A program made the translations under genes and the position numbers. Source: Treponema sp. (GTDB taxonomy: Bacteria; Spirochaetota; Spirochaetia; Treponematales; Treponemataceae). From it: 64,000 nucleotides of DNA. The notes beneath the pieces were generated by a model, which saw only the letters and a list, made by a program, of their open reading frames with translations, did not search any database and was not told the DNA's origin. This document shows positions 34,150-42,987 of the stretch, in pieces (positions within the stretch are counted from its first letter, which is position 1; each line of letters begins with the position of its first letter). The stretch lies in NCBI GenBank assembly GCA_016288205.1, contig JAEEYO010000054.1, positions 109,589-173,588 on the forward strand. The letters run 5' to 3'.

Positions 34150-34178
34150 CTGACATTCTCACGGATCTATGCTATACT
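34150..34178 (+). promoter_or_regulatory. Promoter of the VTC gene, leaderless
   Basis: CTGACA (34150-34155), a 17-bp spacer and TATACT (34173-34178). The -10 ends 6 bases before the ATG at 34185 and there is no ribosome site. Confidence 0.65.
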
Positions 34179-34184
34179 GATTGT

Positions 34185-34946
34185 ATGGCTATTGAGGTTT
34201 TTAACCGGCGGGAAATCAAATATCTCATCTCGAACGAGGACAAGGACGCGCTTCTTTCCATAATCGGACAGTACATGGAAAGCGACCCCTACAACAAGGG
34301 CGGAAAGCCATACTCAATCTGCAACATCTATCTGGACACGGAGGCGGACGAGCTGATCCGAAAGTCCCTGGAGAAACCCGCGTTCAAGGAGAAAATCAGG
34401 CTCAGGAGCTACGGCACGGCAAAACCCGGCGACAAAGTGTATCTTGAGAGCAAGAAGAAATTCGACTCGGTCGTGAACAAGAGACGCACCGCCTTTCTGC
34501 TTGAGGAAGCCTACGAATACTTTGAGAGCGGCAAAATCAGGGAGGACCGGGAACAAGCGGAAAACCCAGGGAACGCACCGAAGATGAACAAACAGGTCAT
34601 GCAGGAGATTGACTACATCATGAACTTTTACAATCTGAGTCCGCGTGTTTTCATCTCCTACGACAGGCTCGCTTTTTTTGAGAAGAACAACTCTGATTTC
34701 CGCCTCACCATAGACACGAACATACAGACACGACGGGAGAATCTGAGGCTTGAGGTACCGGCTTACGGAAGGCAGCTCCTTCCCGAGGGCAAATGGCTCA
34801 TGGAGGCAAAGGCGTTCAAGGCGTTCCCGCTCTGGTTCGTGCATTTTCTTTCGGAGCGTAGGCTTTTCAGCACGTCATTCTCAAAATACGGCAGCGAATA
34901 CACGGCACATCTGGAAGAGCTCAAAAACAAAAAAACGGAAATTTAA
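34185..34946 (+). CDS. VTC-domain polyphosphate polymerase-like protein
   Basis: 253 residues. The VTC tunnel fold is recognised from NRREIKYLIS (basic N-terminal motif), YSICNIYLDT, KIRLRSYG, VYLESKKKFDSVVNKRR, PRVFISYDRLAFF, RLTIDTNIQTRR and WLMEAKAF. In yeast Vtc4 these basic and acidic residues line the tunnel that makes polyphosphate from ATP. Bacterial VTC proteins nearly always sit next to a DUF4956 membrane protein, as here. Confidence 0.85.
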   Translation: MAIEVFNRREIKYLISNEDKDALLSIIGQYMESDPYNKGGKPYSICNIYLDTEADELIRKSLEKPAFKEKIRLRSYGTAKPGDKVYLESKKKFDSVVNKRRTAFLLEEAYEYFESGKIREDREQAENPGNAPKMNKQVMQEIDYIMNFYNLSPRVFISYDRLAFFEKNNSDFRLTIDTNIQTRRENLRLEVPAYGRQLLPEGKWLMEAKAFKAFPLWFVHFLSERRLFSTSFSKYGSEYTAHLEELKNKKTEI

Positions 34947-34975
34947 GTCAAAGCAAAATTCAAAAGGAGAATTTT

Positions 34976-35653
34976 ATGGATATCTTAAAGGGATTTTTAG
35001 TAACGGCGGAAAAGGCGAACATACTCTTCAACATGTTTCTGGGACTTGCCGCGGGAATCATCATCACATCCTCTTACGTGGTCGCGAACAGGGGATCGGG
35101 CGCAAGGCTCTCAAAAAATTTCGCCATCACGGTCCTTCTTCTTCCGGTGATTATGACAATCGTGATTCCCTTCATAGCGACTGACCTGAAAAAGACGCTC
35201 TCTCTCGCGGGTGTTTTCGCCCTGGTCCGGTTCCGAAGCATACCCGGCGACTCAAAGGACATACTCTTCGTATTCTTCTCGCTCTCCGTGGGTCTGATAA
35301 TCGGACTGAACGACTATTTCCTCGGCTTCACGCTCGCCATTACGGTATGCGTCCTTTTTATCCTGGCCACAAGATTCTGGAAGGTCAGCGACAAGCAGGT
35401 CCTCAAAATCACGATTCCCGAGGACATGAACTATAAGGAAGTCTTTGACTCCATTTTTGAAAAATACCTCAAGAAACATTCCGTAAAGAACGTGCGCACA
35501 TCAAACATGGGAACCCTCTTCACAATCTCCTACTGGGTGGAGCCCAAGCCCGGCATGGACGCGAAGGCCTTCATCGACGAGCTAAGGACAAGGAACGGAA
35601 ACCTCACCATAATCCTTGAGAACCCGGACGACCTGGAGATTCCTGTGCTATGA
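34976..35653 (+). CDS. DUF4956 membrane protein
   Basis: 225 residues. Four transmembrane helices fill about residues 18-130 and carry the family motif VFALVRFRSIPGDSKDILFVFFSLSVGLI. A soluble C-terminal domain follows. An AAAGGAG site precedes the ATG. It probably forms a membrane partner for the VTC protein 30 bp upstream. Confidence 0.85.
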   Translation: MDILKGFLVTAEKANILFNMFLGLAAGIIITSSYVVANRGSGARLSKNFAITVLLLPVIMTIVIPFIATDLKKTLSLAGVFALVRFRSIPGDSKDILFVFFSLSVGLIIGLNDYFLGFTLAITVCVLFILATRFWKVSDKQVLKITIPEDMNYKEVFDSIFEKYLKKHSVKNVRTSNMGTLFTISYWVEPKPGMDAKAFIDELRTRNGNLTIILENPDDLEIPVL

Positions 35654-35742
35654 CAGCCGCCACTCCCTATACAAACAAGTAGAAATATTGGCGGACGGTT
35701 CCGAAATCTGTACCCTAAAAAAGCCGAAAAAACCGTAAAAAT

Positions 35743-35810
35743 AGGGGCTAAAATTTCCTGATTTTTTTTTGTACCCACCAAACAGCCAAAAATTGCGAAA
35801 AATAGCCCCT
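35743..35810. repeat. Inverted repeat in the gap before nrdD
   Basis: AGGGGCTA at 35743-35750 pairs with TAGCCCCT at 35803-35810 across 52 bp, with several A- and T-runs inside. The 35654-35849 stretch has no gene. It may hold the terminator of the VTC/DUF4956 operon. Confidence 0.3.
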
Positions 35811-35849
35811 GCCCCCGCCGCCCCCCGCGAAACCCCCGGATTTTCCTTA

Positions 35850-35878
35850 TTGACATAAAACGCTACTGCTAGTAGACT
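35850..35878 (+). promoter_or_regulatory. Promoter of nrdDG
   Basis: TTGACA (35850-35855), a 17-bp spacer and TAGACT (35873-35878), giving a leader of about 150 nt that contains both NrdR-like boxes. Confidence 0.7.
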
Positions 35879-35891
35879 GTAACTATCAATA

Positions 35892-35907
35892 ACGCTAGAT
35901 ATAGGGT
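35892..35907 (+). promoter_or_regulatory. NrdR box 1
   Basis: acgctagatatagggt matches the 16-bp NrdR palindrome (ACxxTATATATAGTGT type) with two changes. It lies just after the likely transcription start. Confidence 0.6.
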
Positions 35908-35988
35908 GTATTATCATTACAAATCAAAACATAAGTGTAATAAGGTGCGTAAAATCGCTATGTACTATGGGGTACTGGTTTTGCCACC

Positions 35989-36004
35989 ACGCTATATATA
36001 GTGT
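35989..36004 (+). promoter_or_regulatory. NrdR box 2
   Basis: acgctatatatagtgt is an almost perfect NrdR box, 97 bp from box 1 and 30 bp before the nrdD start. A weaker match (tcgctatgtactatgg, about 35955) lies 34 bp upstream of it. Confidence 0.75.
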
Positions 36005-36033
36005 CCTATAAAAAAAAGGTAGGGTTAGGGAGA

Positions 36034-38214
36034 ATGAAAATCATAAAGCGCAGCGGCGTAGAAATGCTCTTCGACCGTCAGAAAATATTTACGGCCATCA
36101 CCAAGGCAAACGAGCAGGTTGAGGAGAGGGACAGGCTCACCGAGGCACAGATTGACTCCATCGTGGACGACATCGAGATCCAGTGCCACAAGGAAGGTCA
36201 TGCGCTCAACGTGGAGGAAATCCAGGATCTGGTTGAGACCGGAATCATGGAGCACAGGGCATACAAGGTCGCGAAGCTCTACATCACCTACCGTTTCCGC
36301 CACCAGCTCATGCGAAAGCAGAACACGACCGACCAGCAGATTATGAGCCTCCTCGAGGAAAACAACGAGGAAGTAAAGCAGGAAAACTCCAACAAAAACC
36401 CAACCGTAGTCTCCGTCCAGCGCGATTACATGGCGGGAGAAGTCTCAAAGGACATCACGCGCCGCTTTCTCCTTGACCCGGAGATTTCAAAGGCGCACGA
36501 GGAAGGAATCATCCATTTCCATGACTCTGACTATTTCGCCCAGCACATGCACAACTGCGACCTCGTGAACCTTGAGGACATGCTCCAGAACGGAACCGTA
36601 ATCAGCGGCACAAAGATTGACAGGCCGCACTCATTCTCCACGGCATGCAACATCGCGACACAGATCATCGCACAGGTGGCAAGCTGCCAGTACGGAGGAC
36701 AGAGCATTTCCCTCGCCCATCTCGCACCCTTCGTTGACGTAAGCCGCAAGAAGATTCAGAAGGACATCCGCGAGACCATGCAGGAGACAGGACTCACCGT
36801 GGACGAGCAGCAGTTCAACTTCATGGTGGAGCGCCGTCTCAGAAGCGAAATCACAAAGGGAGTCCAGACAATCCAGTACCAGGTGATTACACTGATGACC
36901 ACCAACGGACAGGCCCCCTTCGTGACGGTATTCATGTACCTGAACGAGGCCAAAAACGAGCAGGAAAAGGCTGACCTCGCCATAATCATCGAGGAAGTAC
37001 TCAAGCAGAGATACCAGGGAGTGAAGAACGAGCAGGGAGCATGGGTAACGCCCGCATTCCCCAAGCTGATTTACGTCCTTGAGCCAGATAATATAGAAGA
37101 AAACTCAAAGTACCGCTATCTCACCGAGCTTGCGGCCAAATGCACCACAAGGCGCATGGTTCCCGACTACATCTCCGAAAAGAAGATGCTTGAGATGAAG
37201 GTTGACTCAAACGGAAACGGAAACTGCTACCCCTGCATGGGATGCCGCTCCTTCCTCACGACCTACGTGGACCCGGAGACCGGAAAACCCAAGTACTACG
37301 GAAGGTTCAACCAGGGCGTAGTCACCCTCAATCTCGTGGACGTTGCATGCTCATCCGGCGGCGACGAGGCGAAATTCTGGCAGATTATGGACGAAAGGCT
37401 TGAGCTCTGTCACAGGGCACTCCAAATCAGGCACAAGAGGCTTCTCGGCACAAAATCCGACGCGGCCCCAATCCTCTGGCAGAACGGTGCGCTCGCAAGG
37501 CTCAAGAAGGGAGAAGTGATTGACAAGCTGCTCTACAACGGATATTCCACAATCTCCCTGGGATACGCAGGACTCTATGAGTGCACAAGATACATGACCG
37601 GCGAGTCCCATACATCCGAGGTCGGAAAACCCTTCGCGCTTGAAGTGATGAAGGCCCTGAACGACGCTTGCAAGAGATGGAAGGAAGCTGAGCACATTGA
37701 CTACTCAGTCTACGGAACACCGCTTGAAAGCACCACGTACAAATTCGCGAAGTGCCTCAAGAGAAGATTCGGAATCATCCCCGGAGTGACGGACAAGAAC
37801 TACATCACGAACAGCTACCACGTGCACGTCACCGAGCCGATTGACGCATTCAAGAAACTCAGCTTCGAGTCCGAGTTCCAGCGTCTTTCCCCCGGAGGAG
37901 CCGTGTCCTACGTCGAGGTTCCGAACATGGAGAACAACATCCCGGCGGTAATGGCCCTGCTGACCCACATCTACCACAACATCATGTACGCCGAGCTGAA
38001 CACCAAGAGCGACTTCTGCCAGAAATGCGGCTACACCGGAGAGATCCAGATCGTGAACGACGGAGACGGAAAGCTCATGTGGCAATGCCCCGTATGCGGA
38101 AACCGCGACCAGACGACCATGAACGTGGCCAGAAGAACCTGCGGATACATCGGAACCCAGTACTGGAACCAGGGACGCACTCAGGAAATCAAAGAGCGGG
38201 TGCTGCACCTGTAG
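36034..38214 (+). CDS. nrdD: Anaerobic ribonucleoside-triphosphate reductase (class III)
   Basis: 726 residues. It reduces NTPs to dNTPs under anaerobic conditions by a glycyl radical. An N-terminal ATP-cone (about 1-95) gives allosteric control. Catalytic cysteines lie in the PCMGCRSF region. The C-terminal zinc site is CQKCG...CPVCG, and the radical glycine is in RRTCGYIG close to the end. The ATG at 36034 has AGGGAG 5 nt upstream; the frame is open earlier but only through box 2. NrdG follows at 22 bp. Confidence 0.96.
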   Translation: MKIIKRSGVEMLFDRQKIFTAITKANEQVEERDRLTEAQIDSIVDDIEIQCHKEGHALNVEEIQDLVETGIMEHRAYKVAKLYITYRFRHQLMRKQNTTDQQIMSLLEENNEEVKQENSNKNPTVVSVQRDYMAGEVSKDITRRFLLDPEISKAHEEGIIHFHDSDYFAQHMHNCDLVNLEDMLQNGTVISGTKIDRPHSFSTACNIATQIIAQVASCQYGGQSISLAHLAPFVDVSRKKIQKDIRETMQETGLTVDEQQFNFMVERRLRSEITKGVQTIQYQVITLMTTNGQAPFVTVFMYLNEAKNEQEKADLAIIIEEVLKQRYQGVKNEQGAWVTPAFPKLIYVLEPDNIEENSKYRYLTELAAKCTTRRMVPDYISEKKMLEMKVDSNGNGNCYPCMGCRSFLTTYVDPETGKPKYYGRFNQGVVTLNLVDVACSSGGDEAKFWQIMDERLELCHRALQIRHKRLLGTKSDAAPILWQNGALARLKKGEVIDKLLYNGYSTISLGYAGLYECTRYMTGESHTSEVGKPFALEVMKALNDACKRWKEAEHIDYSVYGTPLESTTYKFAKCLKRRFGIIPGVTDKNYITNSYHVHVTEPIDAFKKLSFESEFQRLSPGGAVSYVEVPNMENNIPAVMALLTHIYHNIMYAELNTKSDFCQKCGYTGEIQIVNDGDGKLMWQCPVCGNRDQTTMNVARRTCGYIGTQYWNQGRTQEIKERVLHL

Positions 38215-38235
38215 ACTTTTCCTTGGAGCGGCACG

Positions 38236-38724
38236 ATGTACTACGGAGAAATCAAAAAGACAGACATTGCGGACGGCGAGGGTGTGCGTGTGTCCCTTTT
38301 TGTCTCAGGATGCCGGATTCACTGCAAGGGCTGCTTCAATCCGATGACCTGGGATTTCTGCTACGGCCAGCTTTTTACCGAGGAAACCGAGAGAGAAATC
38401 CTTGAGGCACTGGGAAAAGAGTACATCAGCGGTCTGACTGTTCTCGGAGGAGAGCCCTTTGAGGAGGACAACCAGCGGATTCTCACACCCTTCCTTGAGA
38501 AAGTCCGCGCCGCATACCCCAAAAAGACAATCTGGTGCTACACGGGCTATGTCTATGACGTGGACCTGCTCCCCGAAAAAGGCAGAAAGCACATAGAAGT
38601 CACCGAAAAGATGCTCTCCATGATTGACGTACTCGTGGACGGCCCCTTTATAATAGAAGAAAAAGATCCGACCCTGGCATTCCGGGGCTCCAGGAACCAG
38701 CGCATACTCCGCCTGAAACATTAA
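38236..38724 (+). CDS. nrdG: Anaerobic ribonucleotide reductase activase (radical SAM)
   Basis: 162 residues. The radical-SAM cluster motif CxxxCxxC is at Cys26, Cys30 and Cys33 (GCRIHCKGC), and the GGEP-like motif is GGEPF. It cleaves S-adenosylmethionine to generate the glycyl radical on NrdD. GGAG lies before the ATG. It is co-transcribed with nrdD. Confidence 0.95.
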   Translation: MYYGEIKKTDIADGEGVRVSLFVSGCRIHCKGCFNPMTWDFCYGQLFTEETEREILEALGKEYISGLTVLGGEPFEEDNQRILTPFLEKVRAAYPKKTIWCYTGYVYDVDLLPEKGRKHIEVTEKMLSMIDVLVDGPFIIEEKDPTLAFRGSRNQRILRLKH

Positions 38725-38800
38725 GCCCCCGCGGCACTTCAAATTCCTTCCCCAAATACCGATAATCTTTTAAAATCCATGCATAATCGGGAGGGATAGC

Positions 38801-39400
38801 GTGACAAATTTCTCAAAACGGAACAAATTCTCTTTCACCCTTTTTCTGACGGCGGTAATTTTCGCCTGCTTTCCTTTAAACGCGGCACCAAGGGTTTCCA
38901 ACCAGAGACAGAAGCTGATTGACTACGGGCTCACACTGCAGGGCATCCGATACAGATACGGCGGCAAAAAACCGGAGACAGGATTTGACTGCAGCGGATT
39001 CGTGTCCTACGTGGCAAAGGAGTCGCTCGGCGTGAAGATTTCGGCAAGCGCGGCACAGATGTACGAGACCGTAGAGCACATTGACGAGAGCGAAAGGGAG
39101 CCGGGGGACCTGATTTTTTTCTGCGTGGGATCCAGAATCACCCATGTGGGCATCTACCTCGGGCTCTACACCGGGGAGGGAAAGCTGCACGGCGAGAGAA
39201 TCTTCCTCCATGCGGCGAGCGACGGCCCCAGGACGGGAGTGATTGTCTCATCCATCGACGAGCGCTACTGGAAGAACCATTTCAAGGGCTACGCAAGGAT
39301 TCTTCCCGCCACGGTCATCACAAGCACCGGGGACTCGGACGGAAGCGAAAAAATCATGGAATATTCGGACGAGACGGAAAGGGAGCCGAGCGAGGACTAA
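38801..39400 (+). CDS. NlpC/P60 cell-wall endopeptidase
   Basis: 199 residues from a GTG start with GGGAGGG upstream. A signal peptide ends near NAAPRV. The NlpC/P60 domain has Cys64 in FDCSGF, His115 in ITHVGIYLG and His137 in FLHAAS as the likely triad. The family cleaves gamma-D-Glu-diaminoacid bonds of peptidoglycan. The last about 25 residues are acidic and low-complexity. Confidence 0.88.
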   Translation: MTNFSKRNKFSFTLFLTAVIFACFPLNAAPRVSNQRQKLIDYGLTLQGIRYRYGGKKPETGFDCSGFVSYVAKESLGVKISASAAQMYETVEHIDESEREPGDLIFFCVGSRITHVGIYLGLYTGEGKLHGERIFLHAASDGPRTGVIVSSIDERYWKNHFKGYARILPATVITSTGDSDGSEKIMEYSDETEREPSED

Positions 39401-39448
39401 AAAAGCGCCCGCAAGTAACCTTTAGCACGGAAGATTGTTAAAATCAGT

Positions 39449-40192
39449 ATGAAACACACAGGAAAATATCTTTATTCGGTCATATATCTCATCGCCCTCC
39501 TTGGATTCGTCGGATGCTCAAGCAAGCTCAGTGTTACGGCAAAGGCAGACAAAAGCACGGACGTAAGCTTTCAGACGGCCATGGGACCGGTTCTTTCCTC
39601 CACAATCCGTTCCATAACGACGGGGATGGGAAGCAATTACGTGAACTCAAGGAACGGACAGGGGCTCTTCTCCGCCGAGACGATTCAGGAGGCCTTCAGG
39701 GACAGCGACTTTACGAACGTGAAGGTGGCGACTCCAACGCAGAACTCCCTCTCCATCGCGGCATCCCTGCCCCACGCCGACAAGCAGACCCATGCAACGG
39801 GAACTCTACGTGCCGCGGATTTCATAACCTGCTCCGAGAACGTGATGGTCCTGACCATATCTCCCGCGAACCTAAAGACCATGACCGAGGGACTTCCCCA
39901 GAGCACAAAGGGCTACCTTGACCTTTTCATGGCACCGGTCTTCAACGGCGAGAAAATGACCAAGAGCGAGTACCGCGCCCTGATTGCGACGGTTTACGGC
40001 GAGAACATAGCGAAGGAGCTTGAGTCCTCCAACATAGACGTGGAGATGCTTCCTCCCAAGGGAAAGAGCATCAAAAAAGCTCTGGTCCCGAAGTCAGGGT
40101 CAAAGGCCACGGCGGCAAAAGCCACTTTCAGCATACCGCTCCTTGATTTCCTTACCCTGAGCAGCACGGAGACCTACAGCATAGAGTGGTAA
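39449..40192 (+). CDS. Lipoprotein of unknown function
   Basis: 247 residues with lipobox FVGC (Cys23). The mature protein is Ser/Thr-rich with alternating strands and no recognised domain. It lies 48 bp after the NlpC/P60 gene. A TAAAAT box ends 4 bases before the ATG and no ribosome site is seen, so it may be read leaderless or from a promoter just upstream. Confidence 0.7.
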   Translation: MKHTGKYLYSVIYLIALLGFVGCSSKLSVTAKADKSTDVSFQTAMGPVLSSTIRSITTGMGSNYVNSRNGQGLFSAETIQEAFRDSDFTNVKVATPTQNSLSIAASLPHADKQTHATGTLRAADFITCSENVMVLTISPANLKTMTEGLPQSTKGYLDLFMAPVFNGEKMTKSEYRALIATVYGENIAKELESSNIDVEMLPPKGKSIKKALVPKSGSKATAAKATFSIPLLDFLTLSSTETYSIEW

Positions 40193-40210
40193 GCGGCACG
40201 GTTGCCGCAA

Positions 40211-40429
40211 TCAATAGTGGGGAGGCCTGCGGTTCGGCACGTCTCCCTCCACCAGCTCGGACAAATCCCTGACTTTCTGCGCGAGAAGCTGATTTTCCTT
40301 TCTGAGCACTTCAATCGTCTGCGTATGCTCCACGGAAACTTCCTGCAGCTGGCCCACAAAATCTTCCATATAGGCAAGCTTTGTCTCCAGCGCGATGATT
40401 TTTTCCTCTGTCTCTGCGTCCATAATCAT
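40211..40429 (-). CDS. slyX: SlyX-like coiled-coil protein
   Basis: 72 residues, one long coiled coil (EEKIIALETKLAYMEDFVGQLQEVSVEHTQTIEVLRKEN) ending in RRPPHY, the SlyX C-terminal signature. Its ATG overlaps the stop of the upstream beta-CASP gene (ATGA). SlyX has no established role. Confidence 0.85.
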   Translation of the reverse strand: MIMDAETEEKIIALETKLAYMEDFVGQLQEVSVEHTQTIEVLRKENQLLAQKVRDLSELVEGDVPNRRPPHY

Positions 40430-41979
40430 TCCAGCCCGTAAGTCTTTCCGTACTCAATGATTTCCACGTTCGGGAAGCCGTTTTCCTTGAGGTGATTCTG
40501 GAAGTATTCCTGCGACTCTTTTTCACCGTGCACGAGGAAAATCTTCTTGAGCCTGCTCGTGTCAATCGCGTTGAGCCATGAAGTCATCTCCCGGTAGTCG
40601 GCGTGAGCGGAGAACGCGTTGATTTTTTCCACGGCAGCCTTGACCTTGTACCAGTCGCCCAGGATGTGCACCTCCTCCTCTTTTTCCAGAATCTTTCGTC
40701 CCAGGGTATTCTCGGACATGTAGCCTACGATCAGTATGATGTTCCTGGGGTCGCTGATTCCGTTCGCAAGGTGATAGAGGACACGTCCCGCCTCGCACAT
40801 TCCGTCCGCGCTGATTATGATCATCGGCCCCTGCTTTTTGTTCAGCTCCTTGGACTCGTCCACGCTCTGCACGAAGGTCAGCTCGTTGAAGCCGAAGGGA
40901 TTCTTGTGGTTCTGCAGGAAGGTCTCGGTGGTCTGCTCGTCGTAGCACTCGGGATGCAGCTGGAAGATTCCGGTCGCGTTCACCGCCATGGGGCTGTCCA
41001 CGTAAATGGGGATCTTGGGGATGCGCTTTTTGTCCACGAGAAGATGGAGGTAGTACACCAGCTCCTGGGCCCGCTCGATTGCGAAAGACGGGATGATGAT
41101 CTTGCCCTTGTTTGCGACCGCGCGTTTCACGACCTTCTCCAGGTCATCCATGGCCGTGTCGGGGTCCTCATGCAGGCGGTTTCCGTATGTGCTCTCCAAA
41201 AAGATGTAGTCCGGGGCAGGAACGTCCGTGGCAGGATCGCGGATAATCGGCTTTCCAACGCGTCCCAAATCTCCCGTAAAGAGAATCCTGAGCTCGTCGG
41301 AAGGGGCTCCCCTAAGCGCGGACTCACCCGCCGTGGGCTGCACCGGTTTCTCCACCTTTCCGCGTCCGAAGAGCCTGTGCCACAACCTGCGTCCGCTTCC
41401 CATTCCCGAGCTCTCGGCCTTTCCCGTGAGGGGATTCTTTCGCTGCCCAGTAATCGTCATGTACGCAAGGGAGCTTCCCAAGATATGCCCCGCGTCAAAG
41501 AACTCAAGCTGCACGTCGGGAGAGATGAACATCCTGCGGTTGTAGCCAAGGGACACAATCTGATTCGCGGCCTTAACGCAGTCCTCCTCGGTGAAAAGGG
41601 GCTTCCAGTTGAATTTCTCACCCTTTTTACGGGCCTGTTTCGCAAGGAATTCCGCGTCCCGGGCCTGAATCCTCGCGGAGTCCATCATTACGATGTTCGC
41701 AAGGTCCCTCGTCGCGGGCGTCGCGTAGATGTTTCCCCGGTAGCCGTTCTTCATGAGCACCGGAAGAAGCCCGCAATGGTCATAATGGGCGTGGGTCAGG
41801 ATCACCGACTCAATCTTGTCAGCCGCAAAGTCAAAGTCGCGGTTCTTCTGGTCGGCAATGGCACGCTTTCCCTGAAACGCACCGCAGTCAATCATAAAAC
41901 TGCGTCCGTCAATCTCTATGATATGCTTGCTGCCGGTAACTTCCTGCGCAGCTCCCAATGAATAACACGTTACGCTCAT
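40426..41979 (-). CDS. Metallo-beta-lactamase/beta-CASP hydrolase (RNA-processing type)
   Basis: 517 residues. The metal site HAHYDH (63-68) and GHILGSS, together with the beta-CASP and RMMBL region (DSPMA, ISADGMCEAGR, INAFSAHADY), match the CPSF73-like bacterial exonuclease family. An insertion of about 45 residues (roughly 200-245, basic and Gly/Ser-rich) separates GHILGSS from the GDLG motif. The start at 41979 has GAGAGG upstream; the longer frame to 42033 is rejected. The promoter lies in the duplicated module at 42005-42131. Confidence 0.87.
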   Translation of the reverse strand: MSVTCYSLGAAQEVTGSKHIIEIDGRSFMIDCGAFQGKRAIADQKNRDFDFAADKIESVILTHAHYDHCGLLPVLMKNGYRGNIYATPATRDLANIVMMDSARIQARDAEFLAKQARKKGEKFNWKPLFTEEDCVKAANQIVSLGYNRRMFISPDVQLEFFDAGHILGSSLAYMTITGQRKNPLTGKAESSGMGSGRRLWHRLFGRGKVEKPVQPTAGESALRGAPSDELRILFTGDLGRVGKPIIRDPATDVPAPDYIFLESTYGNRLHEDPDTAMDDLEKVVKRAVANKGKIIIPSFAIERAQELVYYLHLLVDKKRIPKIPIYVDSPMAVNATGIFQLHPECYDEQTTETFLQNHKNPFGFNELTFVQSVDESKELNKKQGPMIIISADGMCEAGRVLYHLANGISDPRNIILIVGYMSENTLGRKILEKEEEVHILGDWYKVKAAVEKINAFSAHADYREMTSWLNAIDTSRLKKIFLVHGEKESQEYFQNHLKENGFPNVEIIEYGKTYGLE

Positions 41980-42004
41980 ACGACACCTCTCTATGCAATT
42001 CCGT

Positions 42005-42131
42005 TTTAAATCAAAATTTCTCTCTTCTTCCATTATAAATCATAATCCGGGATTATACAAATTTTTTTTTCGGAAAGAAAGGCGCTTTTTCACCCTAAGT
42101 TCTCAAAATCGGATACCGCTCAACGGTCCGC
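42005..42131. repeat. Promoter module R1, left copy of a long direct repeat
   Basis: A 127-bp stretch is repeated almost identically at 47696-47823 in the same orientation. It carries a promoter and a perfect palindrome ATAATCC-g-GGATTAT (42042-42056). The two copies flank the effector-like island. Confidence 0.85.
42032..42060 (-). promoter_or_regulatory. Promoter/operator of the beta-CASP gene, inside R1
   Basis: On the minus strand TTGTAT (42055-42060), a 17-bp spacer and TATAAT (42032-42037). The 15-bp palindrome fills the spacer, an ideal operator place. A second TATAAT is at 42052-42057. Confidence 0.65.
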
Positions 42132-42156
42132 GGATGCGGTTTAACATCCTTTTTCC

Positions 42157-42972
42157 CTATGCATTTCCAAACGGATGGAAACACGAGAAAGCGTAAATCA
42201 AAATCCATAAAACAAAAAAATAAATGAAAAAAATAAGACTTCCTAGTTTTTTCTCGCCTGTCTTTTTCACGGAGACTGAACACAACGGAATGAGCAAAGA
42301 CACCGGGATAAGCGTAAACAAGAATGAATCAGTGTCGGCCCTTATATAATCTCCAATTGTCATTGACAAGAAAAAATATACAACAAGAATTATCCATCCG
42401 ATTCTTATCAATCCCTCATATCTGAGCGTGTGCTTTGCAAGGATGACCGTAACGATGGAGAAAATATAGCATATCGCTGAATACAAGATTATCTGCAAGG
42501 GAGTTTTGGCCTGCAGCAATGTAAATGTGGAAACAGGAGCAATCTTGTTAAAAAAAACAGCATAGATTATTATTCCGGCGATTACTTCCAGAACCAGGCT
42601 GAGAAGAATTTGTATTATAAGACTCTTTCTCGTGGCAAACTTTTTTTTCCCAAAGCGATTTATGACCGGCAGCGAACCCCCTTTGTGCTCAAAAAGGGAA
42701 AGCACCAGTGAAACAATAAATGCCGCAGCCCCAATAAACGGAGTTAAAAGAAGAAGCCCCAGTGTATATGGAATGCCATATATTCTTGACTCCCAAACAG
42801 ATTGCCCCCAAAGATTGTAATCAATCCCACCGGCGAAAATTCCATCACCGTTTATATCATAAAGGTTAAACCTCCATTCTTCATACAAATCAACCACCGC
42901 AAGCAAAACAAGAATGGAAAGAATCGCCATTGAGAAAAAAAACAGTGTCTTTTTTAGAATCGGTTTAATCAT
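42157..42972 (-). CDS. Multi-pass membrane protein, candidate immunity protein
   Basis: 271 residues with about seven transmembrane helices and one short acidic extracytoplasmic loop (YDINGDGIFAGGIDYN). No known family. It begins 15 bp after the end of the double-glycine-leader gene at 42988-44202 and closes the operon, the place expected for a cognate immunity protein. Confidence 0.65.
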   Translation of the reverse strand: MIKPILKKTLFFFSMAILSILVLLAVVDLYEEWRFNLYDINGDGIFAGGIDYNLWGQSVWESRIYGIPYTLGLLLLTPFIGAAAFIVSLVLSLFEHKGGSLPVINRFGKKKFATRKSLIIQILLSLVLEVIAGIIIYAVFFNKIAPVSTFTLLQAKTPLQIILYSAICYIFSIVTVILAKHTLRYEGLIRIGWIILVVYFFLSMTIGDYIRADTDSFLFTLIPVSLLIPLCSVSVKKTGEKKLGSLIFFIYFFVLWILIYAFSCFHPFGNA

Positions 42973-42987
42973 AGTATCTTCCTTTCC

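Noticed and set aside
40603..41961. Long open frame of about 450 codons on the plus strand
   Set aside because: It lies wholly antisense to the well-supported beta-CASP hydrolase, has no ribosome site and no recognisable motif.
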